A stretch of 64,000 bases of DNA, taken from assembly GCA_022749755.1 (NCBI GenBank), contig CM040442.1, positions 14,296,457-14,360,456 on the forward strand, read 5' to 3'. Numbering within the stretch: position 1 is the first letter of the stretch; each line of letters opens with the position of its first letter. Position numbers and translations under genes: made by a program. Under the pieces are notes generated by a model. It was not told where the DNA came from. It was given only the letters and a program-made list of their open reading frames with translations, and made no database searches. The DNA comes from Azadirachta indica. Its lineage: Eukaryota; Streptophyta; Magnoliopsida; Sapindales; Meliaceae. Shown one piece after another: positions 1 through 11,264 of the stretch.

Positions 1-1761
1 AACCACAATAGCAGAGAAACCACCGGCACGAACAGCTACCTGAACATTATATTTGGAGGTTAGATACATACTTGCAACTGTTAGTACAACATTATATAAA
101 AGGAAACAACCTGCAATGCCTCTCTTGCAGACCGTCTTGCAGCACTGGACACTCGAACATTTGCACGCACAGACACCCACATCCCAACATACCCTGCAAT
201 TCCTGAACATAATGCCCCCAAAAGGAATGCAGCAACAGTAATACAGGCAGAAGTTGACCTGCATCAGCCAGTAAACCAAAAGCATTGATTATTTTAGCAT
301 GATGCTTGAAAGGAAAATTAGTTCATAACTAACATGATGAATATTGACAATATATTCACCTCCCAATCCCAGAAGATTCTTGCTGAGGGGTTGTAGTGCG
401 AAACAGGTAAATACTAAATATCACGAGTGCAAGCAAACATGCCATCTTAGAGATAGTACCATACTGGGTCCTGAAGAAGCCTTCAGCTCCATCTCGTATC
501 GCATCTGATATCTAAAAATATAATATGCTCAACATGAGTTGGATATGTGAAAAAAATAAATAAAAGATAAAAGATTGAAAAAGTTAAACAAGTATAAAGG
601 AAAAGTCTTTTGCAAATACATGCAAGAGCAAGATAGAAAACCACAATGTCTAGTATGAATTCGACTCAGTTTGCCCACAGCTTAAACATGTAAATGAGAG
701 ATATATAGAGAATTCAGATAATTCCCGTGTCTAACATTTTGTTGTCACAAAATTACTCACGCATTATCCAGAAGCATAACTTAAAATTTAATATCCGTAA
801 AAGATTAACATAGATATAATAGCTTAACACAGATGAAACGATGTACCTGAGCCATCTCAGGAGGTCCCTCATCCTTTGAGAGTACCCACCTACTAAGATA
901 TATTGAAAAGATGAAGGTAACAATGCAAATTGAGAAGACAAACACAATAATAGGAGAAGTGCTCGCCCCAATGTAAAAGATCACACCAAAACCCAAGAGC
1001 AGGAGTACAAAAAGAACACGAACATTTATTCCCATGAGAACTCGAAAAATCTGCGAAAAGAGCAAGAGCGTTTACACAATAAGGGAAAACAGCAAAGATC
1101 ACATATAAGCAAACAAGAAGTTAGCAATGAACAAACATCATGAAATATACAAGGACACCATTCAGTTGCCATTGACATTAGCCATTGAATAGCAAATCAC
1201 TCACAAGAGCTAAATTAAAATTTAATTGAATGTTCCACCAAAATTTAGGAATATCCATAGATATTATGGTATACCCAAAGGTAACTTATATATGAGAATG
1301 GTCAGATTTTTAGGGAACATATAGCAGATGTTACACTTTTTCCGCCTGTAGTTTCCTCACCAAAATAAATATTTTTTCTTTAAGCACCCAAATGCTATGG
1401 CAGATGTTCTAAAGGAGTAAAATAGATCTTCAGTTCAAATTTAAAAACTTTACATATTTGCATATTTGCTTATAAATCACTCTGCATTTTACCCCTTTGG
1501 GGAAAAATTCAAATCTTATCCTGTGATTATTTTTGCTATTCTTAAAGGGCAAGATATCCAAGACATATTTCCTATGGCTATTATATGCACGAGTGATCAG
1601 ATGCAATGTAAGAAATTTCTCCAACACTTGAAAAGCACAAAAATGTAACCCCCAGTGCTTACCAAAGGAACATAAGGTTTACTACGCATGTTAGGGAACG
1701 TCCTCAGCCGATCTTGGTAAGACCCCAAGCCACCATTTTCCATATCATCATCCATCATCAT
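1..1761 (-). CDS. AVP2: Type II vacuolar-type H+-pyrophosphatase, N-terminal part (runs off window)
   Basis: Membrane pump that couples pyrophosphate hydrolysis to proton transport; the plant type II (AVP2/AVPL1) form is K+-independent and reported in the Golgi. Five exons are readable: 1663-1761, 847-1050, 360-511, 111-258 and 1-39, all with GT-AG borders and consistent phase, giving about 214 N-terminal residues of a protein usually near 800. Exon 1 encodes an acidic start (MMMDDDMENGG) and the FPNMRSKPYVPL stretch. Exon 2 holds two hydrophobic spans with GASTSPIIVFVFSICIV and ends KDEGPPEMAQ. Exon 3 starts ISDAIRDGAEGFFRTQYGTI, a type II hallmark. Exon 4 has a further span ending SVRANVRVSSAARRSAREAL, and exon 5 has VAVRAGGFSAIVV. 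The first ATG is at 1761; an in-frame GTG upstream is not a start. The PPi-binding residues lie beyond the window. No lesion is seen, so the gene looks functional. Confidence 0.93.
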
Positions 1762-2600
1762 GGTGCCTGATGAATTCACTTTCCACGCCGTTTTGGGGCC
1801 AAGTCACCCCTACAACTTCGTATAGAAATCCAAAAAAAGTTCTTAATAACTCAAAATTTCTGTATAGATAAGACTATCAGTTTCCTGAAATAAAATAAAA
1901 ATTAAACGTTAATAATATTGGAATCCATGTTCAATGTCACAAAACTGTAAACATACAATCTAAATGCCATCATCTCCGTTTGCAGTAAACTAAGCGAAAT
2001 ATCCAATATGAACTATAACAAGCCTTCATTTTCTGCGACATTTTATAAGGAGCCAAACAGAGCACAAGAAGTATAAAGATCTAAATCCAAAAACCCTAGA
2101 TTCATTGCATTTACGCACAATTGAGGAAAAAATTATCATTAAAACGACATCAAACACTGAAAAATACTCGATCTATAAACAGAATGCGAAACTCTCGTCA
2201 TAAAAAAAAATTTCAGAAACATGCATAGAGAGAGAAGTGTATTACCCATGGAGACCGGAAAACGCAGAAAATCGAAACCAGTTCGATCTTTAACAGCTTG
2301 CGCTCTCTCTCTTCTGCGTCGTGATTTTTTGTTTTTGCAGACTTTTAAGAGAGAGAGAAAAGACTCTTTTTTATGAGAGAGAGTAATTATTATTATTATT
2401 AATTATTTTCTAGTTGTTTTGAGCATCTTAGGATATTGATTTTACAAAATCGACATGTCAGAAGACCAGTGAGATTATGCCACGTTGGCAGTTTAAATGC
2501 TACCTGGCAACCGAACACGCAATGACTTTCTTTGCTTTTTAAAAATACGTAGCATTCCGTGACCATTTTTTTTCAAAAAAAATAATAAAACAAAATTTTC
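1762..2600 (-). promoter_or_regulatory. 5' leader (probably with an intron) and promoter region of the H+-pyrophosphatase gene
   Basis: No coding exon is seen upstream of the ATG at 1761. A probable leader exon ends at 2246, where CCATGG is followed by the donor GTAATA. A good acceptor (TATACAG) lies at 1860-1861, so a leader intron of about 386 bases is likely. Further upstream are CT-rich tracts on the coding strand (2300-2375) and an ATT microsatellite near 2387-2405, both common near plant transcription starts. No convincing TATA box was identified. Inference only; the transcription start is not defined. Confidence 0.45.
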
Positions 2601-2689
2601 GAATTTTTGCCATAAAAGGTGCGGACGCTACAAGCATGTTTCAAAAAGAAATTATGAATAAGAAAGAAGACGAAGACATTCAAGTCCCC

Positions 2690-3605
2690 ACGTAGGGTCG
2701 GTAATTTTTTGAGTTTTGGTCGGTTTTTTTTTAAAGGCTGATCTGAATTTAGAAAACTTTACTTAAACCTGGCCTTGGCTCGGGCCTGATTTCGGGCTTT
2801 AAGGTCTGAATTCAATTAATAGAACATATCAAATTTGAGTTAGATTTCAAAAAATTTGAGCCCAATCTATCTAACTATATAGGGCAATCTTCAGTTTTGT
2901 CTAATTATTATTAACAAACATCAACTCTCCTTCAATTTTTACAAAAATTCCCACTCTACGCTCAATGTTAACTAACACTATTATTTCAATTAATAAAAAA
3001 GGTAAAAGTGTAATTTTATAATTTTAAATTAATAAAAATAATTATTTTGGTTCTTTCTCCTCTTCTCCCTCCTCTTCTTTTCTTTTTCTTCTTCTTCTAT
3101 TTTTTTATTCATCATGGCTACCATAGGCAGCCATGAAAGGCTGCATGTAACAACCATGAATGGTTGCCACAAGCAACCATGATGGCTACCACACACAGCC
3201 ATCAAAGGCTGCCACAAGTAGCCATGGAAGGAAGAAAAAGGAAAAAAAAAATAGAAAAAGAATAAAAAAATTAATTTTGAATTAATAGGGGTAAAATCGT
3301 ATTTTTACAAATTAATTATAGTTAACAGTTATATCTAACAATCAAAAATTAATATTTGAGGGTAAAATGAAGACTTTTATCAAATTTGAGGGTGAATTAA
3401 TGTTTGTCAATAATAATTGAAGTTAAATTGAAGATTATCCAAATATATATAAATTTTGGGCGAAACTTTTAGGTACTTAAGTTTGACATGTACCTCGCCT
3501 AATATATGCTCTACCTTTAATATAAAAATTCAAGCCGAGCCCGAAATCTATTTAGGGTTGGGTTAAGCCAGGCCAGGCTTGGATTTTGTTCGCTTAGTCT
3601 ATTCC
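2690..3605. repeat. Nested inverted-repeat element (MITE/foldback) with internal palindromic minisatellite
   Basis: Two levels of inverted repeat are visible. The inner arms at about 2881-2990 and 3330-3443 match over roughly 100 bases when one is reverse complemented (starting near GGCAATCTTCAGTTTTGTCT on the left). An outer, more GC-rich pair lies at about 2766-2812 and 3527-3590 and shares CCTGGCCT...GATTTCGGGCT. Between them, 3116-3230 holds about five degenerate copies of a roughly 22-base unit built around GGCTGCCACAAG and its complement. The only reading frame inside comes from this minisatellite. No transposase is present, so this is a non-autonomous element. Confidence 0.7.
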
Positions 3606-4085
3606 TAAGATTTAAGTAGTATTTATTTTTTCAATTTAAAATCTGAACATAACTGGAATTTAAATTTTTAATTAAAATATGAATATGATTAATGTGTTTT
3701 TTTTTTTACCTTAAATGTTTGAATATAGATATTAGCCTATCCCTAAAATTTATGTAGTATTAACCTTTTCCTAATATAAATATTAGTTTTTATAAAAATA
3801 AAAAATGTAAAATTGATTTGTTGACATATTTGCCCTAAAAAATCTTACATTAATATATTAAGTAGTTTACATATATAAATATTAAGTAATAAAGTAAACT
3901 TATTATTGATAAATAAAATATTTAAATTATTCAGACGTTTACTTATTTAAATTTAAATCAAAATTTTTTACATAATTATATTAAGATGTTTTTAACAAAT
4001 ATTCAAATATAAGTTAAAAAATAAACAGCTCTTAAATATCTGAATAATTATATTCAGACTTCAACCAGAAAAATAAACAAGCATT
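3606..4085. repeat. AT-rich hAT-like MITE (family with TTTATTTTT ends)
   Basis: It begins around TTTAAGTAGTATTTATTTTTTC and ends around ACCAGAAAAATAAACAAG, so the ends are roughly inverted. The internal phrases about 'aattatattcagac' and 'aaatattcagatataa' recur in the elements at 16068-16452 and 21990-22705. Borders are approximate and no coding content is seen. Confidence 0.5.
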
Positions 4086-4087
4086 TA

Positions 4088-4785
4088 ATTTAATGAACTG
4101 ATTAGTTTTGATAATTTTAAAAATATTTATAAAAATAAAAAATATATATAAAAATTCTAATTTATTTAAAAATAATAATAATACCCTTATCAATAATAAT
4201 TATTTAACAAAATAATTATTAAATATTTAAAATTTGACAAATATAATATATTTATGAAAAATACATTAATAAAATAAATCATAATATTAGTTTTTAGTAC
4301 ATTAATAATATAATATTTACTAACAAACTATAAATTTATATATTTTGTAAACAATATTTCTTAATATAGTATAACTAAAATATAAATTTATTTATTTTAT
4401 AATATATTAATAATTCAGTGTTAATTAGGTATTGGCAAATAAATAAAATTAATCATAAATAAATATTAGTCTATAAATAAAATATACTATAGTACAACAC
4501 TTATGATTATATTTATGTATAGCTGAAATATATAAAATATAATAAAAGTAAAATATACTATTCATAAAATATATAAATTGTAATATATTAATAAACATTC
4601 TATTATTAATGTGCTATTTATTAATATATTTTTTATAAATATATTATATTTTATTAAATTTTAAAGATTTAATAATTATTTTTATTGAACAACTATTATT
4701 GACAGGGGCGTAATTATTATTTTGAAATTTTTATGAATATTTTTAAAACTATTAAAATTAACCAGTCTATTAAACTAAACCGTAA
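4088..4785. repeat. Long-armed foldback element
   Basis: The left end (TTTTGATAATTTTAAAAATA and following) reappears reverse complemented at the right end near 4735-4785. The arms continue inward for more than 150 bases with AT-rich sequence. A partial relative of the left arm is seen at 40290-40490. No coding frame; the reading frame overlapping 4717-4971 is chance. Confidence 0.55.
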
Positions 4786-5097
4786 TAACTTGAATGTCTT
4801 TTTCTCAAAAATCAGAAATAATACATAGTAATTTAATTTTTTTAATATAGATAACGAAAATTCATTGATTAAAAATAAGGAGAGAAACTCCTTAACTAAA
4901 AACACATGATAAATTTGGAAAGAAATGACCCCAAAATTTTGCTCATTTATCGAGTTGCTATAAAAATACAAAATTTTGGATAATCTTCCATAAAACTTGT
5001 TAATTGCAATTCAATTGGGTACAATATATGTACAAACTCTGAAGATATAATAATTTATATTAATTACAACAACTTCTATAATGGACTAAGTATTAGT

Positions 5098-5512
5098 CTA
5101 ATTTGACTTTTTTATTAGTCAAAAGAGTTTTTTAATATTAAAAAAGTCTTTTCAAATTTTTAGATGTTATTTATTTGGTTTTGGAAAAAGACTTTTAAGA
5201 ATTAAAAAAACCATAAATTAAAATTTAGACTTTAGATAGTAGTGCTTTTTCAGATTTTTTAAAAAGTGAAAATTTCTAAAATATTCTTATTTTGTCTTAA
5301 AGATTTCACATCATTTCTTTAGAATATATTATTTTTAAAATTCATAATATAGTAAAATAATTATTCAATTTTTTTCAAAAATTATTTGAGAAGATTAAAC
5401 AATTAATCAATTTTATTAAAAACTCTACTAATAAAATATCTCCTAATAAAAAGTCTACTTTAAAATGCTCTATTTAAAAAATTGTATCAAATGGACCTTA
5501 AGGCATTTTATA
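5098..5512. repeat. Copy 1 of a dispersed MITE family (inverted orientation)
   Basis: The reverse complement of this segment matches 23973-24392 and 39855-40275 along its full length. Shared landmarks include the start 'ATTTGGTATAACTTTTTAAATAGAG', an internal 'GTGCTACTA' then 'AAAAACCCAAATTT' stretch, and an end close to 'AAACTCTTTTGACTAATAAA'. No coding potential. Same orientation as none of the other two copies. Confidence 0.6.
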
Positions 5513-5557
5513 TATATTTTCAAAAATTCTTTTTTATTTTGTAAAAATAAAAGATGC

Positions 5558-5778
5558 AAAAAAATATGTTTGGTTATATGTTTTATAAAATTTTAAAAGT
5601 TATTTTTCTTAATTTTAATTAAAAATAAAATCATTCTCAGGAAAGAATTTCCAAAATTCATTACATGTTTTTAAATAATTATTTAATTGTTTTCTTAAAA
5701 TAATATCAAATAAGTTCCCATTATTTTTCTTTTCTGAAAATTATTTTTAATAAATACTACCAAACGAAAGCCCGCTTA
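5558..5778. repeat. Small MITE with TGTTTGGTT / ACCAAACGAAA ends
   Basis: Starts with ATGTTTGGTTATATGTTTTA and ends with AATACTACCAAACGAAAGCC, giving short imperfect terminal inverted repeats typical of hAT-like MITEs. About 220 bases, very AT-rich, non-coding. Confidence 0.45.
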
Positions 5779-7129
5779 TTCAAAAATTTGTTGTAACTAA
5801 AAATAAACAACGCCTTACAAGAGCGTTGCTTTTTATTAAATTTAACATTCTTACAAATTAAACTAAACCAAGTTTAATGAACCATTATAAAAGCTAGAAA
5901 TAGTCTATATAATAGTAGTTGGAAACTTTAACGTATAATTTAAAATTTTAATATTTAAAATATTTAACGCAAAAATTGAATATTTAAGATAAATAGTTGA
6001 AATATTTAATATAAAATTGAAAGAAAAGGAAATGTGTAACCCTATAATTTGTTTTAGTAATATTAATAAAGAAGAAAAAAAGGATATGTAACCCTTAAAA
6101 TTAAATTAAATCTATGTATTATATATTGGTTTCAAAATTACCCACCTCATCTCTTTGTTTAATATGTGAATTCTAACAAAAATAAAAGGAATAAATTATA
6201 TTTAACTCTTAAAATGGTTATGATTAAAATGTATTAATAATTATAATAAAAAATAAAATAAATCATTTAAATTAATTAACAAATTTTTTAATAAAAAGTA
6301 GTTTGGTGAGTGTACAAAAATTAGTAACACTAAAATATTTTTTTAATTAAATTTTAAATGTGTATATGTCTTTTACTCTTAATAATATTGAATTACTATT
6401 AATTGTGTTTACGAGAATAACTTAAAACTTGAGATTAAAATGAGATTAAAATAAAGTAAATCCTTAAATATATATATTTTTTATTCAATTATAAACAGTT
6501 TATATTTTTCTTCTTCTGAGCTCAGATCTCTAACTATTTTATCTACAAGTTGCCATTAGGTTACACTAAATTGTACTTTCACGAAAAATATTTTAGAATA
6601 TCAAATGGCAATTGCCTACTTCCTCTTTCCTAAAATAAAAGTTAACATTAATCATTCTCTTGTACAATAATTTTTTTAATTAAAGTGCACATTTGCCTAA
6701 ATTTTTAACATTTGAGTAAGATTCAAATTTCAAAATTTTTATACTATTTAATTAAACCAATTAGTAACTATTGTAATAGTTATATTCATATCTACTTATA
6801 CATAATTAAATGATTTTATAAGCAAATATAATTGTTTGGGTAAGATCTCAAAAATTTAGAAATTTATTTCTAATTTTTTTTATAAATTTCTAATAATCAT
6901 CTTAAATATTTTTATAATTTTTGTAATAATAAATTATGAATTTATTTATTTTATAATATATTTATAATACAATATTTATTTACGTAAATATAATATGATT
7001 TTATTTATTTACTTTTAATATATTAGTAATTTTTTAAATATATTACAAATTATAGAAAACACACTCTATATATAACTAAAATATAAATAAAATAAAATAT
7101 TTGATCTTTGTTACTACTATCACACTTTA
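5779..7129. other. AT-rich intergenic DNA, no recognisable feature
   Basis: Long runs of A and T with no usable reading frame, no RNA gene and no clear repeat pair. I see nothing to annotate here. Confidence 0.6.
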
Positions 7130-8015
7130 AGGGCCCGTTTTATTCATGATTTTAAAATCCGGTTTTAAAAATTTGAATATGATTCAAAAGTTTGAGTTGT
7201 ATTCTTAGTATTTTTAATATTTGAAAATATCTTTGACATAATATTTAAAAATTATTTTTTAAATTAAAAAACTGTAAAAAACTGTTTGATGTAATTTTTT
7301 TTAAAAAAAGTAAGAATATTGTTTAGTTTAAACTATTTTCAATAACTTTTTTTTATTAAAACTTTACTAATAATTAAGTATAAATATTTTATTTATGTTG
7401 ATTACTTCAAACAAATATTTAAAATACATTTGTTTGATATAATACAATGGTAATATAATTTATTTTCTCAAAAGAAAAGTTTTAAAAAATAATTAAGAAA
7501 ATAAATGATTGCTAAAAAAAATACTTTACAAATTCAAGATTTATACCATAAAATAAAATTAAAAAAAATAAATGTCATGCAAGAGTAAATGATAAATACG
7601 AAAAAGATAATGAATGGGATAAAAAAGAGAGCAAAATTTTTTAAAAAAAGTAAACATCAGAATTAAAAGGATGATATAAGCATTACAAAGACAATTATTT
7701 AAAATTAAAAAAGATAAAAATTATAAATTTAGAAGTTGTAAATTTAAAAAATAAATTTTAAGACAATAAGAAACAATTGTTGAACTTAGTTAGAATACAA
7801 ATAAGAGACAACTAAGAAAACGACTTTTTTTCATTTTCTAATTTTGAACTAAAAATTAGAATTCAATTTAAAAACTATTTTTAAAATTTTTAAGACAAAT
7901 GCATACTCTTTTAATTCTTTGTATTTTTTATTCTCAAAAATAAAAAATATTATTATTTTTATTTTCAAAAATAAAAAATTATATTGAAAAACTAAATCAA
8001 ACAAAGCCTATATTT
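7130..8015. repeat. Probable non-autonomous element with GGGCCCGTTT / CAAACAAAGCC ends
   Basis: Left end AAGGGCCCGTTTTATTCATG and right end AAATCAAACAAAGCCTATAT are imperfect inverted repeats, as in many plant hAT-type MITEs. The interior is AT-rich and non-coding. Borders are approximate. Confidence 0.4.
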
Positions 8016-8165
8016 TTTAAACCTCATTCTTTTCGGCCTTTTTTTTTTAATATTTTGGTGTTAAAAATAATTTTATTATCATATAAATTAAGAAATTTAG
8101 ACCCCAATATTGATAAATCTTATGATCTGGTGCTGGCACGGATGAGCGAGGTAATTTCCACTTAC

Positions 8166-8196
8166 ATATAGATATATATATATACACACACACATA
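8166..8196. repeat. (TA)n(CA)n microsatellite
   Basis: Alternating TA then CA dinucleotides (tatatatatacacacacaca). Simple sequence repeat. Confidence 0.9.
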
Positions 8197-8396
8197 ATTG
8201 TTCTGTTTTGGCTCATGTTTTAATCCCTACCTACCTATCAAATTTCGCTCTATCGAATTAATAACATGTCCTACGAAAAAATTGTCTTTTTGTTGTTGCA
8301 AATTTTCTTTAACCGAAGTTTATACCAATTTGCTTTCTTCTCTGTTTTCAGAGTCTACTGTATGTATGAAATAAATTACTGGTCTTCGCTCTGCAG

Positions 8397-8482
8397 GTTC
8401 ATCTTCTACAAAACCTGTTGGTGATCTTCTTTCTAAAGTTGGCCCCAGTCAGTCACTCAGTCGTCTTCTTGCCTGGATCTAA
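8397..8482 (+). pseudogene. Orphan exon-like fragment, unidentified
   Basis: After a good acceptor (TTCGCTCTGCAG ending at 8396) an open frame encodes SSSTKPVGDLLSKVGPSQSL and ends in WI then TAA at 8480-8482. The base composition is less AT-rich than the surroundings and looks coding. No partner exon is recognised upstream and I do not recognise the family, so this may be the last exon of a dead gene or chance. Confidence 0.25.
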
Positions 8483-8701
8483 ACATAAAAGCTGATCATT
8501 CTGTTGTGTAATTGAGGTCTAAATTCCGGTCTGAACATCAACGTAGAGATGATAGTATGCTACCTAACTTGGCAACACTCAACTCCATGAAAATTTTATT
8601 CATTCACTCTTCCTTAAAATCAAAGTTTTCTTTGTTTTCATAAAATTAATAAATACCCACAGGAAAGGAAACTAGTCCTCTTTCACTGATGAAATTAAAT
8701 A

Positions 8702-9375
8702 CTAATTTAATAGGATTCGATTTCTATGCTGTGAATGATGATGAATCAATCTCTTAGCCTTCAACCTCCTCATCTCTCTTTCTTCCAATCGTCGATATGA
8801 CTCTTGCCTTAGATCAATACCCATTTCTTCTATAGTCATGTTGACTACTTTTTCAGGCTTTATATGTCCAAGAAGGACTTGCCATTCGAAAATCTGGATT
8901 TTCTGGATCCTTGAGGTTTGCCAATGCAACTTTATATCTCATCTCACATCTACCATCCGATCGGCCCTATTTTTCAAACATTGCGCACTCAAACCAACAT
9001 AGCAACTCCGACTACATCACACTTGTTCACTTCATCTCTTATTTCTTCATCAGCCTCACTACAAACCTTCGCCAAAGCATTCCATGGTTTTTCCCTGACA
9101 ATCTCCTGAAAATAATTATTGCATTTAATCCTACATCTCAAGCTTTGGACAACAGTCCCAGAAGTTTGCCCTTCTTCAACATTATTAAACAAATTGGATT
9201 TCTCTTTCTTGGAGCTTGCTCTTGTACTATTCTGACAAACTTTTTGCTCCAAAATCTTCTCACACTTATCAACAATATTGACCTCTTCTTTGCCTAATAT
9301 ATTTGAAGGCTCTTCAACGTTGTCAGTAGGGATTGCAGAAATTCCCTTTTTCTCATCTTTTATTTACTCGAGAAA
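8702..9375 (-). pseudogene. Relic of a TFIIS central-domain protein
   Basis: Read on the minus strand, this gives the core of a TFIIS-type central domain, the RNA polymerase II-binding helical fold found in TFIIS and in plant PHD/SPOC proteins. Visible in order: an acidic, lysine-rich linker (about 9375-9170); WNALAKVCSEADEEIRDEVN (9090-9020); then, in another frame, KVALANLKDPENPDFR; then GHIKPEKVVNMTIEEMGIDL followed by a charged helix. The pieces are separated by frame changes near 8987 and 8900 and by an in-frame TAG near 8967. The C-terminal zinc ribbon of true TFIIS is absent. It lies beside the Copia LTR at 9393. The plus-strand frame 8911-9297 is its antisense shadow. Dead gene fragment; family call is firm, subfamily is not. 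Confidence 0.72.
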
Positions 9376-9392
9376 CATACTTCTCCGTGATA

Positions 9393-10124
9393 TGTTAGGA
9401 AATTAGAAACAAAATACGTAATTACAATGAAATTGAGAAAATAATAAAAATAAACATTATATAGTAAGTATAATCATCCATCATCGTAAAGCAATAAATA
9501 AGTAGGAGGTATAACCGTCCATCAAAATAATAATAATAAGTAGGAGGTATAACCGTCCATATTAAAATAAAATAGCAAAATAAATCGACACAAATATTTT
9601 ACGTGGAAAACCTCTAAACAAATTAAGGTAAAAGCCACGGGCAAATATATGAGTATTTCACTATTTTAAAGTGGGGATTATAACTCTCTTTCTCTCTAAT
9701 GACAAGGAAAGAACAACTCTCTAAATAAAAGTATTTCACACTCTCTCTTGAAATAGGAGAAACAACTCTAAGTGAAAAATACAACACAAAGAAAAAACAA
9801 ATTTTTCTCTCTTTGTAAAAACTCTCAAAGGATGATTTGGGATGATAAGAATGGTCAAAGGGGTGAGGTATTTATAGTGGTTTTCTTCTCCCATTTTCAA
9901 CACACATTTCATAATTTACTCCACAAATTTCTCCACCTACCAACCACTGCCTAAATTCAAACTATCTCCACCTAACACCAACCTCATTAGTAAAGAAAGT
10001 AAAAAAGGAGTAGCTGCAATTTTAGTGTATTTCGGTGCTCTTATACAGCACGACCTATTCATAAATACAGTACTGTTCATATATACGATACTATTCACCA
10101 AAAAGTGAACTTTACAATTTCACA
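9393..10124 (-). repeat. 3' LTR of the Copia element
   Basis: On the plus strand it begins TGTTAGGAAATTAGAAAC and ends AACTTTACAATTTCACA, so as a minus-strand LTR it starts TGTG and ends AACA. About 732 bases. The minus-strand sequence directly before it is AAGTAGGAGAA, a good polypurine tract. It contains two near-identical short units around 'AAGTAGGAGGTATAACCGTCCATC' at 9470-9560. Confidence 0.8.
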
Positions 10125-10379
10125 TTCTCCTACTTAAAGTCACTTTTGGTAATCCCTCCTTACTTGTCAATTCCATGCTTGCTTACGTTTCTGCTAGGCC
10201 ATATGAGGATTTACACCATATAAATTTGTCAGTGTTTATTAACTTGGTCATTACATCTGCCAGGTTCTCGTTGGTGTGTATCTTTTGCATATCTACACTT
10301 CCATCTTCCACTACTTCTCGAACAAAATGATATTGAACCCCTATGTGCTTTGTCCTTGAATGAAATACTGGATTCCTTG

Positions 10380-11264
10380 CAATGTGTAAGACACTCTAAC
10401 TATCCTTTTTTCTTGTTTGTGCCCGAGCTCTTCTAATAATCTTTGAATCCAGACAGCTTCCTTACAAGTTTATGTAGCCGCCATGTATTTTGCTTCTGTG
10501 GTGGATAATGCCACAACATTTTGTAATTTTGAAACCCAACTTACAGCTACCCTTGCAAGTGTAAACACATAGTCTGTAGTAGATTTCCTTTTATCCAGAT
10601 CTCCTGCAAAATCTGAGTCCATATAACCCCTGACAGTAAATTCCAATCCTCCATAACATAATGCAGCATCTGAGGTTCCTTTGATGTATTTCAGAATCCT
10701 CTTCATAGTTTCCCAATGCTCTCTACCAGAATTCGCCATAAAACGACTAACTGCTCCCACTGCTTGTGCAATGTCTGGTCTTGTGCATATCATAGCGAAC
10801 ATCAAACTTCCTACTGTTGATGCATGCGGTACTCGAGACATCTCTTTCCTCTCTACTTCATTGCTAGGATACATAATTGAGGATAACTTGAAATTAACAG
10901 GAAGTGGGATAAAAATTGGCTTACTTTCTTGGATGTTGAAGTGTCGTAAGATTTTTCTCAAGTAATTCATCTGAGATAGCCACATCTTCCTATTATTTCT
11001 GTCTCGGTGAATTTGCATCCCTAGAATTTTGTTTGCTAGTCCCAAGTCCTTCATTTCAAATTTCCTAGCCAATTGTGCCTTTAATTCTTAAACTCGATCT
11101 TTGTTGGGGCCTGCTACTAACATGTCATCCACGTACAACAACAAAATAATGAAATCATGATCACTATCAAACCTCTTGTAGTACGTACAATGGTTTGAAT
11201 TGATTTTGTTGTACCCAAGGCTAATTATGAAAGAATCAAATCTCTTGTACCAATACTTTGGCGC
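10380..11264 (-). pseudogene. Copia reverse transcriptase C-terminus and RNase H
   Basis: Reverse transcriptase palm and RNase H of the pol polyprotein. The catalytic YVDDM motif is readable near 11120-11135 and is intact. Then follow KFEMKDLGLANKILGMQIHR, the thumb region, and RNase H with GYMDSDFAGDLDKRKSTTDY and ALSTTEAKYMAAT, which supply catalytic acidic residues. In-frame stops occur near 11085 and 11265, and again just after YMAAT near 10462, after which CKEAVWIQRLLEELG continues. Non-functional. Confidence 0.85.

Noticed and set aside
1597..1779. Upstream GTG as start of the pyrophosphatase
   Set aside because: Nuclear genes start at ATG; the in-frame ATG at 1761 matches the family N-terminus. 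The same applies to the TTG at 21826 in mTERF and the GTG at 58140 in the LOG fragment.
3116..3230. CRISPR-like array
   Set aside because: Units are degenerate, contiguous and self-complementary without unique spacers, and the DNA is plant nuclear.
4717..4971. 84-codon AT-rich minus-strand frame
   Set aside because: Low-complexity Leu, Ile, Phe and Lys composition from AT-rich DNA across an inverted-repeat border; chance frame.
8911..9297. 128-codon plus-strand open frame
   Set aside because: It is the exact antisense of the TFIIS-domain relic, whose minus-strand reading gives a known domain.
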